A stretch of 64,000 bases of DNA from Mortierella hygrophila (Eukaryota; Mortierellomycota; Mortierellomycetes; Mortierellales; Mortierellaceae): the NCBI GenBank assembly GCA_015680625.1, contig JAAAXW010000140.1, forward strand, positions 32,383 through 96,382, in the 5' to 3' direction. Below are positions 22,341 through 33,291 of the stretch, piece by piece. Position numbers and translations under genes: made by a program. The number at the start of each line of letters is the position of its first letter. The stretch's first letter is position 1. The notes beneath the pieces were generated by a model. That model did no database searches and was not told the DNA's origin. It was given only the letters and a program-made list of their open reading frames with translations.

Positions 22341-24810
22341 TTACGCGTCAAAGATATCTCCTTCGATCTTGATGCCATACTCTGCCTCGAGGCGCTGCTT
22401 CAATGCATCGTCCAGGACGGCCTCGAACCCATCCGACTTGCGACCGAGGACGACTTTCTCAAGGTAGCTCTTGACCTGAGCGAAATGGTATGCGGCCGAC
22501 ATCAAGGCCAGGGCGGCTTCAAAGACCCAGTAGTTGAACCTCGTCTGTAGACTCAAAGAGACCCATCTCCAGAAAGTTAGCGGTTGCTGTCTCGTCAATG
22601 TCTTTGAAGTATTATTATCGGTTGATGAAGAGGAGGAGGAAGTGACGAGTTGGTGGGTAGGAACGGTCGAAACCCAGAAACTAGGATCATGACCCAGTCC
22701 GACAACAGCCCACCGCGCCATGCGGTTGATTCTATTCACAGGACTACCCAGGGTCTTGTTGTTGGCCCGGACGATGGTCATGTTTCGGCCGATGAAGATG
22801 AGTTCCTTGGGGAGGAGTTCAGAATTGATGAGGAAATCCTTCAGGGTTGTTTTGAGTTTCATCTGGATCTCGTATGCGTCGAGAACAGAGGTATTAGTTG
22901 TTGGGGTGATGTTTGGGGAGAGGTTGGCGTTGTAGGGTTTTAGGAGCGTTGCGTTCGCTGTTGGTACGAGGGTAAGTATGTGAAGGAGTGATGTTAGTTA
23001 GTGACATTGAGGTATGTAGGTGATCAATGCTAGTCTATCAACGAGCAGCGGAGAAAAAAAGGAGGAAGGAGTCCTACCCATCATTTGTGAATCGCCCACT
23101 CCCCAGAGGGCACAAATGTCCTGGATGGTGTGCTTGTCAAGGAGGAATAGAGACTTCCAGAAGAGGCAGTATTGTTTTCTGAACTCTTCTGACTCCCGCA
23201 TGTAAAGTCCATGATCCAGGAGCAACTAATTGAGTTTCCATAGAGCAACATGCGTATTAGTACGAAGCACCAGTGCATCACTAAGCGGTACTGTCATTGA
23301 AGAAGAAGTACATACGAGTTGATGTTTCCGTGGATCGTTGGGATGCTTGCGGACGAGGATGTTGCCTGGGTGAGGGTCGCCATGGACAAATCCAGAGATA
23401 AAGATCTGGTGGGCAAAGACATCGACGACAGACTCCATGACCTTCTTGGGACTCAGGTTCATCTCCTTCAACCTTGCCTTATCCGTCGCCTTACATCCAT
23501 GGACCCACTCCGCGACCATGATCCGTTTGGTGCTGTAATCCTTGAAGATCTTGGGGACATAGACCTGGTGTCGGAGTCGCGGATCCGTCTGGAGGTACCC
23601 ATTACAGAGCTCAGAATTCCGCGCCTCGTTAATAAAGTCGGTCTCTTCCCGAAGATGGCGGATAGTATAGTCAACTGCAAACGACATGGGAAGGTCAAAG
23701 ATTAGCTCGTAGGCCTTGATCAACAACCGATAGGCGATCAGATCCCATTCGATCTGGACCTGGATCTCGGGCTTTTGGACTTTAACTGCGACCTCGGTTC
23801 CATCGAGGAGGGTGGCCTTGTGCACCTGTGCGATCGAGGCTGCTGCGACGGGTTCTCTGGAGAAGGTACTAAAGACTTCGTGGATCTCCTTGCCTAGTTC
23901 CTTTCGGATGATCTTTTCCACGATACTGTAGTCGACTGAAGAGGCGTCGTCGTAGAGTGCGCGGAGGGTACTATGTATGAATGAGATCGGGCGGATGGTG
24001 AGGGCGTGTAATACAAGGTTTGGTTGTTGGGTTTTTTCTTATCGAGTGATGTGATGCGCAGGTGCCTGAGAAAGGAAATTTTCTGTTTTCTTCCTTTTTT
24101 CATTGTTGATCGGATGTTGTAATTACGGCTCACCTACGTCAAGTAGCATGGAGGCAGGACGGACGAGTTCGTAGCAATCCCTTGACCTGAAGACAACGAC
24201 GACGAATGAATGATAATAGAAAGTAAAGGCGGATCAGTCGTGTGAGTGTGGGTATACTGTTATCCTGAAACCTTCAACATTCCTTGCAATGATCGATGTC
24301 CAATGTCCCACTGTTACCTAGTTTAATGTATAGACCGCTGTAACAATGGAACGCATACGTTGGTGTTGTGTTAGTTACAAGATCGCCATTGAAGAGAAGA
24401 ACAGGGAAAGATGCGAAGAGCAAGTTGAAGGGCAGGCATGGAGCATGGAAAGCGTACCCATTCGTCTGGCAGACGTGTAATATCCTGTCGGCGACTCGTT
24501 GATGGAGCTCATTGATTTGATTCGCCTTTCCTGGTGTGAAGTTGAACTTGTAATCGTATCCTACTAGAACGCTGTTGTGTGTAAGAAAATCCACTTAGTT
24601 ATTTCTACATACCAAACAATAATACATATGACAGAACGCGAGGATGAGTGCACATTGAAAGTACCCATTCCAGGCGGTGCGCGCTGTCCGTTGAAAGGCT
24701 TTTGCGTTCTTGTGGGTGTCAACGAGGTAGAGGCCGGTGACGGTGGCAGAGAGGACAGCGGCGGTTCTGGCGGTCTTGCGAGAGAGTATCCTCTGAAGCA
24801 ACGGTGGCAT
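22341..24810 (-). CDS. Mitochondrial UbiB/ABC1 kinase-like protein, ADCK1 (Mcp2) type
   Basis: Seven exons, 24665-24810, 24458-24571, 24318-24337, 24138-24186, 23316-23970, 23078-23225 and 22341-22957, keep phase and give 582 residues. The family (yeast Mcp2, animal ADCK1) sits in mitochondria and affects membrane lipid and coenzyme Q balance. The N-terminus, MPPLLQRILSRKTARTAAVL, is an Arg-rich amphipathic presequence. It is followed by NGVLVGYDYKFNFTPGKANQ, the KxGQ motif (YIKLGQGIA, joined across a 20-nt exon), the Ala-rich loop AAASIAQVHKA, AVKVQKPEIQ, DFINEARNSE, the catalytic GFVHGDPHPGNILVR, and the metal-binding LLLDHGLYMRE in the place of DFG. The length fits the family. No ATG lies in frame upstream of 24810. 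Donors GTACTT, GTACGC and GTAGGT are non-standard, but phase and homology require them. The gene is divergent from the UXT gene. Confidence 0.87.
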
Positions 24811-25171
24811 GGCTGCTGAAGAAGGAGGGAGGGCTGATGAGTTGAGTCGGTTGTTGTTGTTGTTGTTGTTGTTGTTGTTGAACAAAAGGGACTAGTTTCA
24901 GGAATGGAATGAAAAGTGTGGAATGGGAAGAGAGAAGAGAGAGGAGAGAAGAGAAAGGAGAGAAGAGAGAAGAGAGTTGCTGGCCTTTGCGTATGAGCGA
25001 GGATTTGTTCGCGCGTAAGGGTTCTTCCGAAAAAGGAAATCGAACAGGCCACAGTGAGCATTGTGTGTGGCTTCGTTACAAGATCAACACTCTTCAGGAA
25101 GGAAAAAAAAGAAGCTGCAGAACATTCCTTTCTCTTCAACCAACTTTCAAGAAACAGGAGAGTTCCAGGAC
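24811..25171. promoter_or_regulatory. Bidirectional promoter region of ADCK1-like and UXT genes
   Basis: The two start codons are 361 bp apart, head to head. The region holds a (GTT)n run (24850-24880) next to the ADCK1 start and a long purine tract of GAGAA units at 24925-24976. No other gene fits. Shared regulation is inference. Confidence 0.5.
24850..24880. repeat. Trinucleotide repeat (GTT)n, about 10 copies
   Basis: Perfect GTT repeats in the leader of the ADCK1-like gene. On the gene's strand they read as AAC, but there is no ATG upstream in frame, so they are not expected to be translated. Confidence 0.85.
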
Positions 25172-26263
25172 ATGACAACACTCATGGAGAACGAGATTCA
25201 GCAAAAGTTGGCTCGCTACGAATCATTCGTCAACGAAGGGCTCAGGAAGGATCTCAAGGACACCCTCGATGCAAGAGACGCCATCTACGACCAGATCTCT
25301 GAATAGTACGTCAACGCCCTCCTACTCTTTCTTTGTCTGCGCAGATACGTTCGGTAGCCCAATGGAGCTCTTACTTTTTGGGTCATGACTATTACCGACA
25401 TACCATCTTTCCAGTCCCAGTACTCATGCCCACAACTCTTTTCATGTTAATACGAACTGAACGTTCACGATGATACAGTCTCAAGCTGGCGAAGGATATC
25501 GAGGTGATCAAAGACAATGGACTCAAGGAGATGAAGACCCAGGTGGACCTTGGATCCAACTTTTATGTTCAAGCCAAGATGTAAGCACATTCAATCATTT
25601 TCCAGAAAGATCTGGAAAAAAAAAGCCAAGGCTATTAACAGGAGTATGTTCGCCAATCATGTCAAAGGATCAACGTGATGGGTTAGAGTAGAGTACTTAT
25701 GCCATATTTTCCAATCTCTTGCTATGATGCTTAGTCCGGATACGAAACATATCTTTGTCAACGTCGGTTTCGGGTTCCATGCAGAGTTGACTTTGGACGA
25801 AGCATTGGAGTTTATCAAGAAGAAGGAGGTGCATCTGCAAAAGTATGAACGATAACAGTGCTTGCAAAAATGACGTTGTTAATTATTTGATTTTCGGTTC
25901 CTTGCGGCGCCCTGCATGAATGGTTGTTACCTTGCAGTCGGCACAGCAGATCCTTACCTAACGTAGTATATTGTTTGAATCATGCTCACTAGGAAAGCTG
26001 AGGTGTTTACGGGAAAGGTATCTCAAATCCGCGCCCACATCAAACTGGTATGATCAAAGAAAAAGTGTCTTGTCTTCTCGGACGTCAATTTTCGATCCAC
26101 TGCAGCTCATACATGGAGACGTAAAGGGAGGGGGGTGACAGGAGTACGGAAATGACTAACTGAAACACACGTTGGTCTCTTTTTTCTCTAATAGGTGTTG
26201 GAGGCAATGGCCGAGATTATGAAACTGGACAGGACGCCACGCCCAAGGAGTCTCAACGTTTGA
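25172..26263 (+). CDS. UXT-type prefoldin-like subunit
   Basis: This is an alpha-class prefoldin-like protein. In animals UXT is a subunit of the URI1/R2TP prefoldin-like complex and a transcription cofactor. Five exons, 25172-25305, 25479-25580, 25735-25842, 25993-26047 and 26195-26263, give 155 residues (human UXT 157). The family pattern is clear along its length: RYESFVNEGLRKDLKDTLD, YLKLAKDIEVIK, the conserved MKTQVDLGSNFYVQAKI, PDTKHIFVNVGFGFHAELTL, DEALEFIKKKE and QIRAHIKLVLEAMAEI. Two coiled-coil arms flank the beta-hairpin core, as in alpha prefoldins. All introns are short (54-173 bp) with GT-AG ends. Translation could also begin at the in-frame ATG at 25184. Confidence 0.9.
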
Positions 26264-28255
26264 GCAAATGCATTCATGCATATAACACACATACACACAC
26301 ATGCACACGCAAACCTCATTTATCATAGCTACAGCGGGAAAATAGGAGGAAAGAGAAATCATACCTTTTTCTAACACACAAGGAGACGGAAGGGAGTAAA
26401 GAAAGGGATTGATAGCATGAATAGTCGTTTACATCTCTTCTTGCATATCCCCAGTCGTACGCCTCTTGCGCCCGTTTGTAGCGCCCTGTACCATAGAACC
26501 TTTTCTTTCTCTTTTAATTACAATTGCATCACATTCTCATGTCCAACGATCGTTTTTTGTTATGTGCGTCGTAGCGAATCGTAGGTGACGGTCCGTGTCA
26601 GAGGCGAATATCGGACTTTTGGTCTCCTTTCGCTCCTTTTCATTTGTTTTTCGATCTCAATTGCTTAGCAGAACCCAGGGCAAGAACTTCATTTATTGGT
26701 GTCACTACATTCCCCGGAGAGAGGTATGCGTGCGTTATATGTGTTTGAGCAAGCAGGATATGATAACAGTACGCGGTCCAGGGTACTTTGAAGATGACAA
26801 AGACCTCCATGACACTTCATAAAAGAACCGATTCGAGATAAAAAACAAGAGCTCTCTCTGGTTGTCCAGAAGAGGAGAGATGCGAACAACCACCAACACC
26901 CCTCTTTTGCCCGAAAAAGAAGGAGGGAGGTTTTTTGCTCGAGAGAGCAGGGGTCACTTTGCTCTCATTTTTCTCTCTATCTCTCTTTGTTTTTTTTGGG
27001 CCTGTATCGGGTAAGTCAAACCCAGACTGGGTTAATTATCGGGTAGGCTAGTGTCCGACCACATCATGGCGCATCTTGTTTTTTCCTTTTGTTCGTTCGT
27101 TGGAGTGAGCAAAAGGCATTTGATCCACGGAAATTACATACTAAGGTGTGCCCTGTGTGGCGTTTTCATTCTGTTCAAATGCCAGTGACATGCTGATGAT
27201 AATAATAGATAAATAAAAAAATGATGCTCAGCATCTAAACGTTTCTTGTACGTGGGCATGGAAACGGATGCTCCTTTCTTTCGGTGGTTCTTACATACTC
27301 ACGCCATTATCTACCTTTTTTATTTTTTTTCGGCACCGGGGTAAAGTGAAAGAGAGAGAGAGAGAAAAAACAACCACATCTGTGGGAACACCCTACTTGT
27401 ACACTCGCGAACGCATGTGGTTGCCTTGAAGGTTGTTTTGTCTCTCTGTTCTTGTAAATTGCTAGTGGTTGTGATAGGTCAGACAGAGAGAGAACAGCCT
27501 CAGTTGTGATTGGTATCATTATCGAGTCCAGTCCTGTCGGACCCTTTGCCCGTTAATTTACCCTGTGTCTGTCTGTTCACTTCAATGTTACTGCCTCCTT
27601 GCCCCTTGACCCCCTGCTCCTTCAAACACAGCACTAGAACGCTGCAACAACAAACAGAGGGTTTGTTATGATTCGATTAAAAAAGGATCTGTTCAAAATA
27701 AATGAATGGATTAGAGTTTGGCTGATTGTCAAATTGCGTTAATGCAGAGACACACACACACTGATGGTGCCTGAGTCCGACACTCAGAGAGGGAGAAAGA
27801 GAACGGAACACAAAAGACATCACCCATCATCAGCGCCATCATCAGTGCCACCATCAGTCCCGTCAATATATCCGCCCTGTTTCTCTTTTCTGCTCTCTCT
27901 TTTTTTTTGTTGTTTGTCATATCTCTTTCTTTCTTTCTTCCTCTCTTTCTTCCTCTCTTTCCTTCTTTTTTCTTTTCTGTTACCTTTGCATCTCCTCCCT
28001 AACTCTCTCACTCCTCCTCCTCCTCCTCCTCCTCCTCTTTCCTACTCCCTTCCACTCCTCTACTCTCCCTCCCTTTCCCCTTCAGCGCAAACAACAAACA
28101 CGGATTGTTGTTCTTCTCCGTCATCTTCAGCAGGCAACAATCAGGAGTCTACTCTCTCTTTTTCCCTGTCTATAATCGCCCTTCTTTCCTACTCTCACCT
28201 CTCTTAAAAAAAATATCCGTATTCACACCGAGAACCACACAGGACAAAAAAAATC
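26264..28255. other. Intergenic, 2 kb, no gene recognised
   Basis: The first part is the 3' flank of UXT; the last 400 bp are a long CT-rich leader with a CCT repeat (28012-28036), typical upstream of genes in this window. At 27006-27052 there are two TATCGGGTA direct repeats, the first a Reb1-like CGGGTAA, flanking a short palindrome (AACCCAG-A-CTGGGTT). No coding gene was seen. Confidence 0.45.
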
Positions 28256-28765
28256 ATGAGTCGCTATCCGTTCCAAAACTCAACGCAGGACCACCACCAA
28301 CGGTCCATTCACAAGAGCAGCAGCAACAACAGTATTGGGACTCACTTTCAGGAGGGACACCACCGTCCCGAGAACGCCGACTGGAATCAATCAAGGGACC
28401 CCAAGGTAACTTTTCACTATCCTGCATCCAAGCCAAGGAAAGGAAGAAAGGATGTAAATCAGCAATTCAGGCAGGGCAGCGACTAGGACGATGCAAATAT
28501 ATCATCCTTCCCTTGTTCTACCTTCTTTTCATTCTGGTTTTCTACTCCCTATTGAACCCTTTTGTCCAAGCTTACTCATCCGCACCGTCGAACAACAACA
28601 ACACAACGAACAAAAAAAAACTCATTTAGCAACTCTCTTTCTCTCATTCACCATTTCATTCGGGTGTAGATCCAATCAACCAACTCTGTCAGCTCATTTG
28701 CCAGTTGGTCGTCCTCTCAAGACCCTGCCTTCCACAGTAACACAAACTCGTATATCCAACAACAA

Positions 28766-28830
<65 letters not shown>

Positions 28831-31800
28831 GCAACAACAACAACAACAGCAGCATCAATTACAATTCCAGAGCTCCCAACAACAGTATAACAACAGCCAG
28901 TCTCCTCTTGCACAGGCACAACAGCACCGAGGACTAAGTGGCCCCCAAAGAGGCGCCTCGCTTTCAAAGAACTCGAGTATCTCGTCTAGCGGTCGGTACC
29001 GAAGCAACAGCAATAACAGCAACGTCAGTAGTAGTACGACCGCGAGCACAGCCATGCATTATCAGCAGCACCAGCAGCATTATGGTAATGGCCAGCAGCC
29101 TCACCAACAACACCAACAGCTCCACCAACTACAACAGCAGCAGCAGCATCAATATCGAAGCAACACCACTAGCATGAGCAGCAACGGCGACCACGATAAC
29201 CACTTTAATCATACCGGTGGGCTCCACAATAACCAGCACAACCACAACAACCAGCATCTCAGTTACTCGAGTCAGACAAGCAACAGCAGCGGCCATAACC
29301 CACTTTCCTCATACGACCCTCAACAACACCAACAACATCTCTACCACCAAAAACTGCAGCAGCAACAGCTCCATCAGCAGCAAAAGATCCTCGAGAAGCA
29401 ACAACAGCAGCAGTTGCAACAACGGGCTAGCAATTCGTCGTCCTTGTCGTTTTCGGGCGACTTTTCTCGGATGGATTCGACTGCTACAGCTAAGTCGGAC
29501 TTTTCTTCCGCCTCCTCCCGCTCCGACGGTTCAACACAACACCACCGACAGCAGCAACAACAGCAACAGCAACAGCAACAGCAGCAGCAGCAGCAGGAAC
29601 CCCCTCGGCCTGCGTCACAAACCCAGCGTAGGCGAGAGCCCACCACAACCAGTTTCACCTTCCTAGGCGCTTCCACAGTTGCTCCTACCGCTACTGGCAG
29701 TGAGAATAAATTGGATGCCAACGGGTTGCCCTCTCTGGATGATTACGAGGCAATGCTTGAGCAGATGGCATCTCCCAATTTGGGGCCTAGGGAGGGCCGA
29801 TCCACCACCGCCGCCGCCACCGTCACCACCAGGCGCAAGGAGCGTGAGCCTCGGGAGCCTAGGGATCCTCGGCCGACCATAGACCGTGCTGCCCGTCAAG
29901 CTAGGAGACAAATGGAGCAACAACAGCAGCAGTCAAAAGGTGCCAATGAACCCTTGGGTCATGAAAAGTCGTTCCAGGATCGCAAAATCCGGAGACGTAG
30001 CAGTCTGCCCAGCAAGCTCAAGGTGACCCCCAACTTGTTCGCAAGATTGAGTCGTCGAAGCAGTGGCGGCAACAAAAACAAGTCGTCCTCCTCCCCGACC
30101 GAGTCTTCATCAACACTTCACGCCGTCGTCATGGATAATGGTGGGGCCATTCCTCCCCCACAGCAGCAGCAGAAGGGTAATAGTGGTAGTGGGGACGGAG
30201 ACAACTTTTCGGCAGCGGTCAATCCTTCACTGCAGGCGTTTGCTCATCTGCCATCACTCCAGAAGAAGCGCTACTCCTGGGAGAACGAGGACATTGTCCC
30301 ACGGATGGATCTCCTGTCGGCGACGAAGAACGGCCCTGCCGAGCCTGCTCGTTTGCCCTCGTGGCATGATCATGTGGACTCGGATCTCAACCCTCAAGTC
30401 CATGTGGATCCTACCTCCGCTGCTGACACCTCAGTCCCGGTCCAGGCTGCTGCTCCTGCACCCTACAAGCCTGCCTTGACAACAAAGTCGCACCTCCGCT
30501 TGAGCCATACCGAGGAACTAGAGGAGGATGTCATTACTCTTGTGCCTATCGCTGAGGAGGAGCCTGAAGTTTTGGAGATGCTCCCTGCCTCAGCTGCCAG
30601 GCGCAAGGACTCGAATGACACCCAGCAACAGCAACAACCACCACCTCCTCCTCCTCCTCGGTCGTCAACACCGGTCTCTCGTTCTCGACCAGGTACACCC
30701 TTGGGTAACATTCGCCCCCCACCTGGACCTGCCCCTGCTACCACAACTGGTACTGCTCCCATCCCTATCCCGCTTGCTCGGAAGATCTCGCCCACTTCGA
30801 GAAAGCCTAAATCAGGACATATCAAGGCCAGTCCCAGCTCGTCGAGTTCCATGCTACAGCCCTTTACCTTGGGCAACTCTAGACCCCGGGCTAGTTCTTC
30901 CAGCAGTAACGGTAGCTTCACCTTGGACGGGATCATCACCCCTCCGCCTCCTTCTTCGCCTCTACCATCTTTGCCGCCACCATCGGCTCCATCTTCGTCT
31001 TCGACTTTGCAGCATGGTGGTGGTTCGTTTGTAGACCCGATGATGGTCGGTCTTGGAATTGCTCATGCTCACCCTGCGCCTGTCCCCCGCAGCCGCAAGG
31101 CTTCTGCAGGTACCAGGGATCTGATCCGCCCACTACCTCAGCTGTTGCATCAGAACGAGAGCCGCATCACACCCATGGTCCCACCCTCGACTCCGCCTGA
31201 GCTTGGCCAGACTGCCGCGGCTACTGCAGCAGCTGTTGCGGCTGCCTCTTCCGCCGCCGAACTGAAGGCTCAGCAGGAGGCGCATGAACGAGAACTTCAG
31301 TTAACCGTCAAGCAGATCCAGGACGAGAAGGAGGCACTTTTGCAGGCGATGCGCGAGCGTCATGATCGTTCGCATACCGAGATGGTTGACCAGTTGGAGA
31401 GCTATCGGGTCCAGCTTCAGACAAAGGAAGAAGAGATTGTGAGGATTCGAGACTCTGAGCAAAGCGCGATGGAGGCCTTCCGACGCGATCTCTTGTTGAA
31501 AGAGGATGAGATTCAGCGGATTCAGATCCAGCAGGGGGAGCACGAGAATGTCCGCCAACAGTTGGAGAAGGATAAAGTCGACGAGATTTCGAGAATTCGT
31601 GCGGCTGAACAGGCAGAGACTGAGAGGTTCCAGAGGTTGATTCAGGCCAAGGAAGAGGAGATCTTGAAGATCCGGGGTGAACAAGAAGAAATCCAGATGG
31701 CGCGGCACGGTGCCCATGATAATGAGAAGAGCAAGTTGGGACTGGAGATCTCCAAGTTGGCTGCTACCCAGGCGCAGTTGGAGATGGATTTGATGAAGGC

Positions 31801-33030
31801 GCAGGAGGAAGTTCAGAGACTTTCGGGACTTGTTATCGAGAAGGAGCGTCTTTCAGTGGAGGAGAGGCAGGCCCGTGAGGCGGTCGAGGGTAGGATCCAG
31901 GCCCTTGAACAAGACAGCCGCCAGTCTACTGAGGACCAGCGCCACTCCCACGAAGCCACCCTCGCAGAGTTGGATGCTCAGATCCAGGACCTGGCCGCCC
32001 AAAAGAGTAGGTTGGAAGAGACCAACCATCAGATGGAGCAAGAGCTCGCGGCCTTTGAAGCACGCTCCCAGCAAGAAGAAGCACAGTACCGCATCCTACA
32101 GGATTCCGTCCAACGATTGAGCTCCAAGATGTCGAAAATGGAGACCAAGCACGCCGAAGAAATCGAGCAGCAGCAGCGGGACCACGAAGAATACATGGAT
32201 CGCATCTCTTCGGAACACGCTGACACCCTTGCCCACCTCACGAACCAACACCAGGTCGAACTTGAGACAGAACTCGAACAACTCCGTGTCACCTCCGAGA
32301 TGGACCTCCACCGGTACCGCCACGAGTCCTCTACCCAACTCGAAGACGCGAAATCCCAGCTCCGGGAGTCCTTCACCAAAGACCGCCAAGAGATGGAGGC
32401 CCGCGAACGCGTCCTCCGTGGCCGGATCGATGCCCAGTCCGATAGGAACGATCAGCTCGAGGAAGAGCTGTTCCAACTCCAGCGCGCTCAGGATGCGGTC
32501 GTCAAGGAGAAGGATATTCTGGCCAGGACCAACCGGTCGCTGGAACGCCATGTCTCGATGCAGCACCTTCAGCAGCAAGAGAACGTCTTCAAGATGGAAG
32601 AACTCGAGCGCGAGAACGCTCGTCTGAGAGAGATCCTCGCAGATCTGGATGTCGCCGCCGCCCTTGCTACCCGCCAACAGCAACAAGGCGCCGAGGAAGA
32701 ATCGACTGCGAGAAAGGAGGCGGCGATGGCCGAGATGTTTGCTCAGCAGCAGCGCAAGTGGGTCGAACAGGTCGAACAGATGGCCCGCAAGGTCACCAGA
32801 GCTGAGGAGGAAGCTCATCGGGTTGCAGAGATCTCAAGGTCGCTCTTGACCTGGCCGCTCAAGCCCATTCCGCTGCGACTATCACCTCTACTTCTGAACG
32901 CCATAAACAACAGCAACAGGCGTCCGCACTGTCGCCAGTTTTGACTCCCATTTCAAGACTCTCTACCCCTCCACCCTCCACCAGCCAATCCAACGGCGTG
33001 ATGTCCCCTCCTTTGTCCGCCAAAACCTAG
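28256..33030 (+). CDS. Polyglutamine and coiled-coil scaffold protein, apparent frame break near 32834
   Basis: Exon 1 (28256-28405) encodes MSRYPFQNSTQDHHQRSIHK onwards; the donor GTAACT joins in phase 0 to an exon starting at 28670. From there the frame is open to 32944, but the last 36 codons of that frame look non-coding. Adding one base near 32834 gives a better C-terminus (KVALDLAAQAHSAAT, then STPPPSTSQSN) ending at TAG 33028-33030, for about 1,500 residues. The N-terminal third is Gln/His/Asn/Ser-rich with two long Gln tracts. The middle is disordered, with a motif LPSLDDYEAMLEQMASP, a basic segment RKIRRRSSLPSKLKV and proline runs. From about residue 880 on it is a near-continuous heptad coiled coil (HERELQLTVKQIQDEKEALL, QTKEEEIVRIRDSEQ and so on). 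I do not recognise the family. A cytoskeletal or polarity scaffold is plausible, but this is inference. Confidence 0.75.
28757..28859. repeat. CAA/CAG repeat encoding a polyglutamine tract
   Basis: About 34 codons, nearly all CAA with scattered CAT and CAG, encode Gln broken by a few His. It lies near the start of exon 2 of the scaffold gene. Confidence 0.9.
29549..29597. repeat. CAG/CAA repeat encoding a second polyglutamine tract
   Basis: Sixteen consecutive Gln codons, alternating CAG and CAA, in the same gene. Mixed codons suggest selection for Gln rather than pure slippage. Confidence 0.9.
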
Positions 33031-33291
33031 GCGCTTTACCATGTAGTTATTTTCACGAACCCATTAATTTTTTCACGCATCCTTCTCGTCTTAGCGCATA
33101 CACATAGGCGTAACATATGTTTTAATGTACAGTACCATATCCACCATTTTTGAGTTCAGATTTTCATTGAATTGTTTGCAACAAAGAAAAGGAAAGAAAA
33201 GAAAAGAAAAAAAGAAAGGGGGGACTAAGAGCAACTAAAGTTAAGTCGCCCCATTTTGCAAGAGAGCAAGGTGTGCTCAAACCCGCGATTT

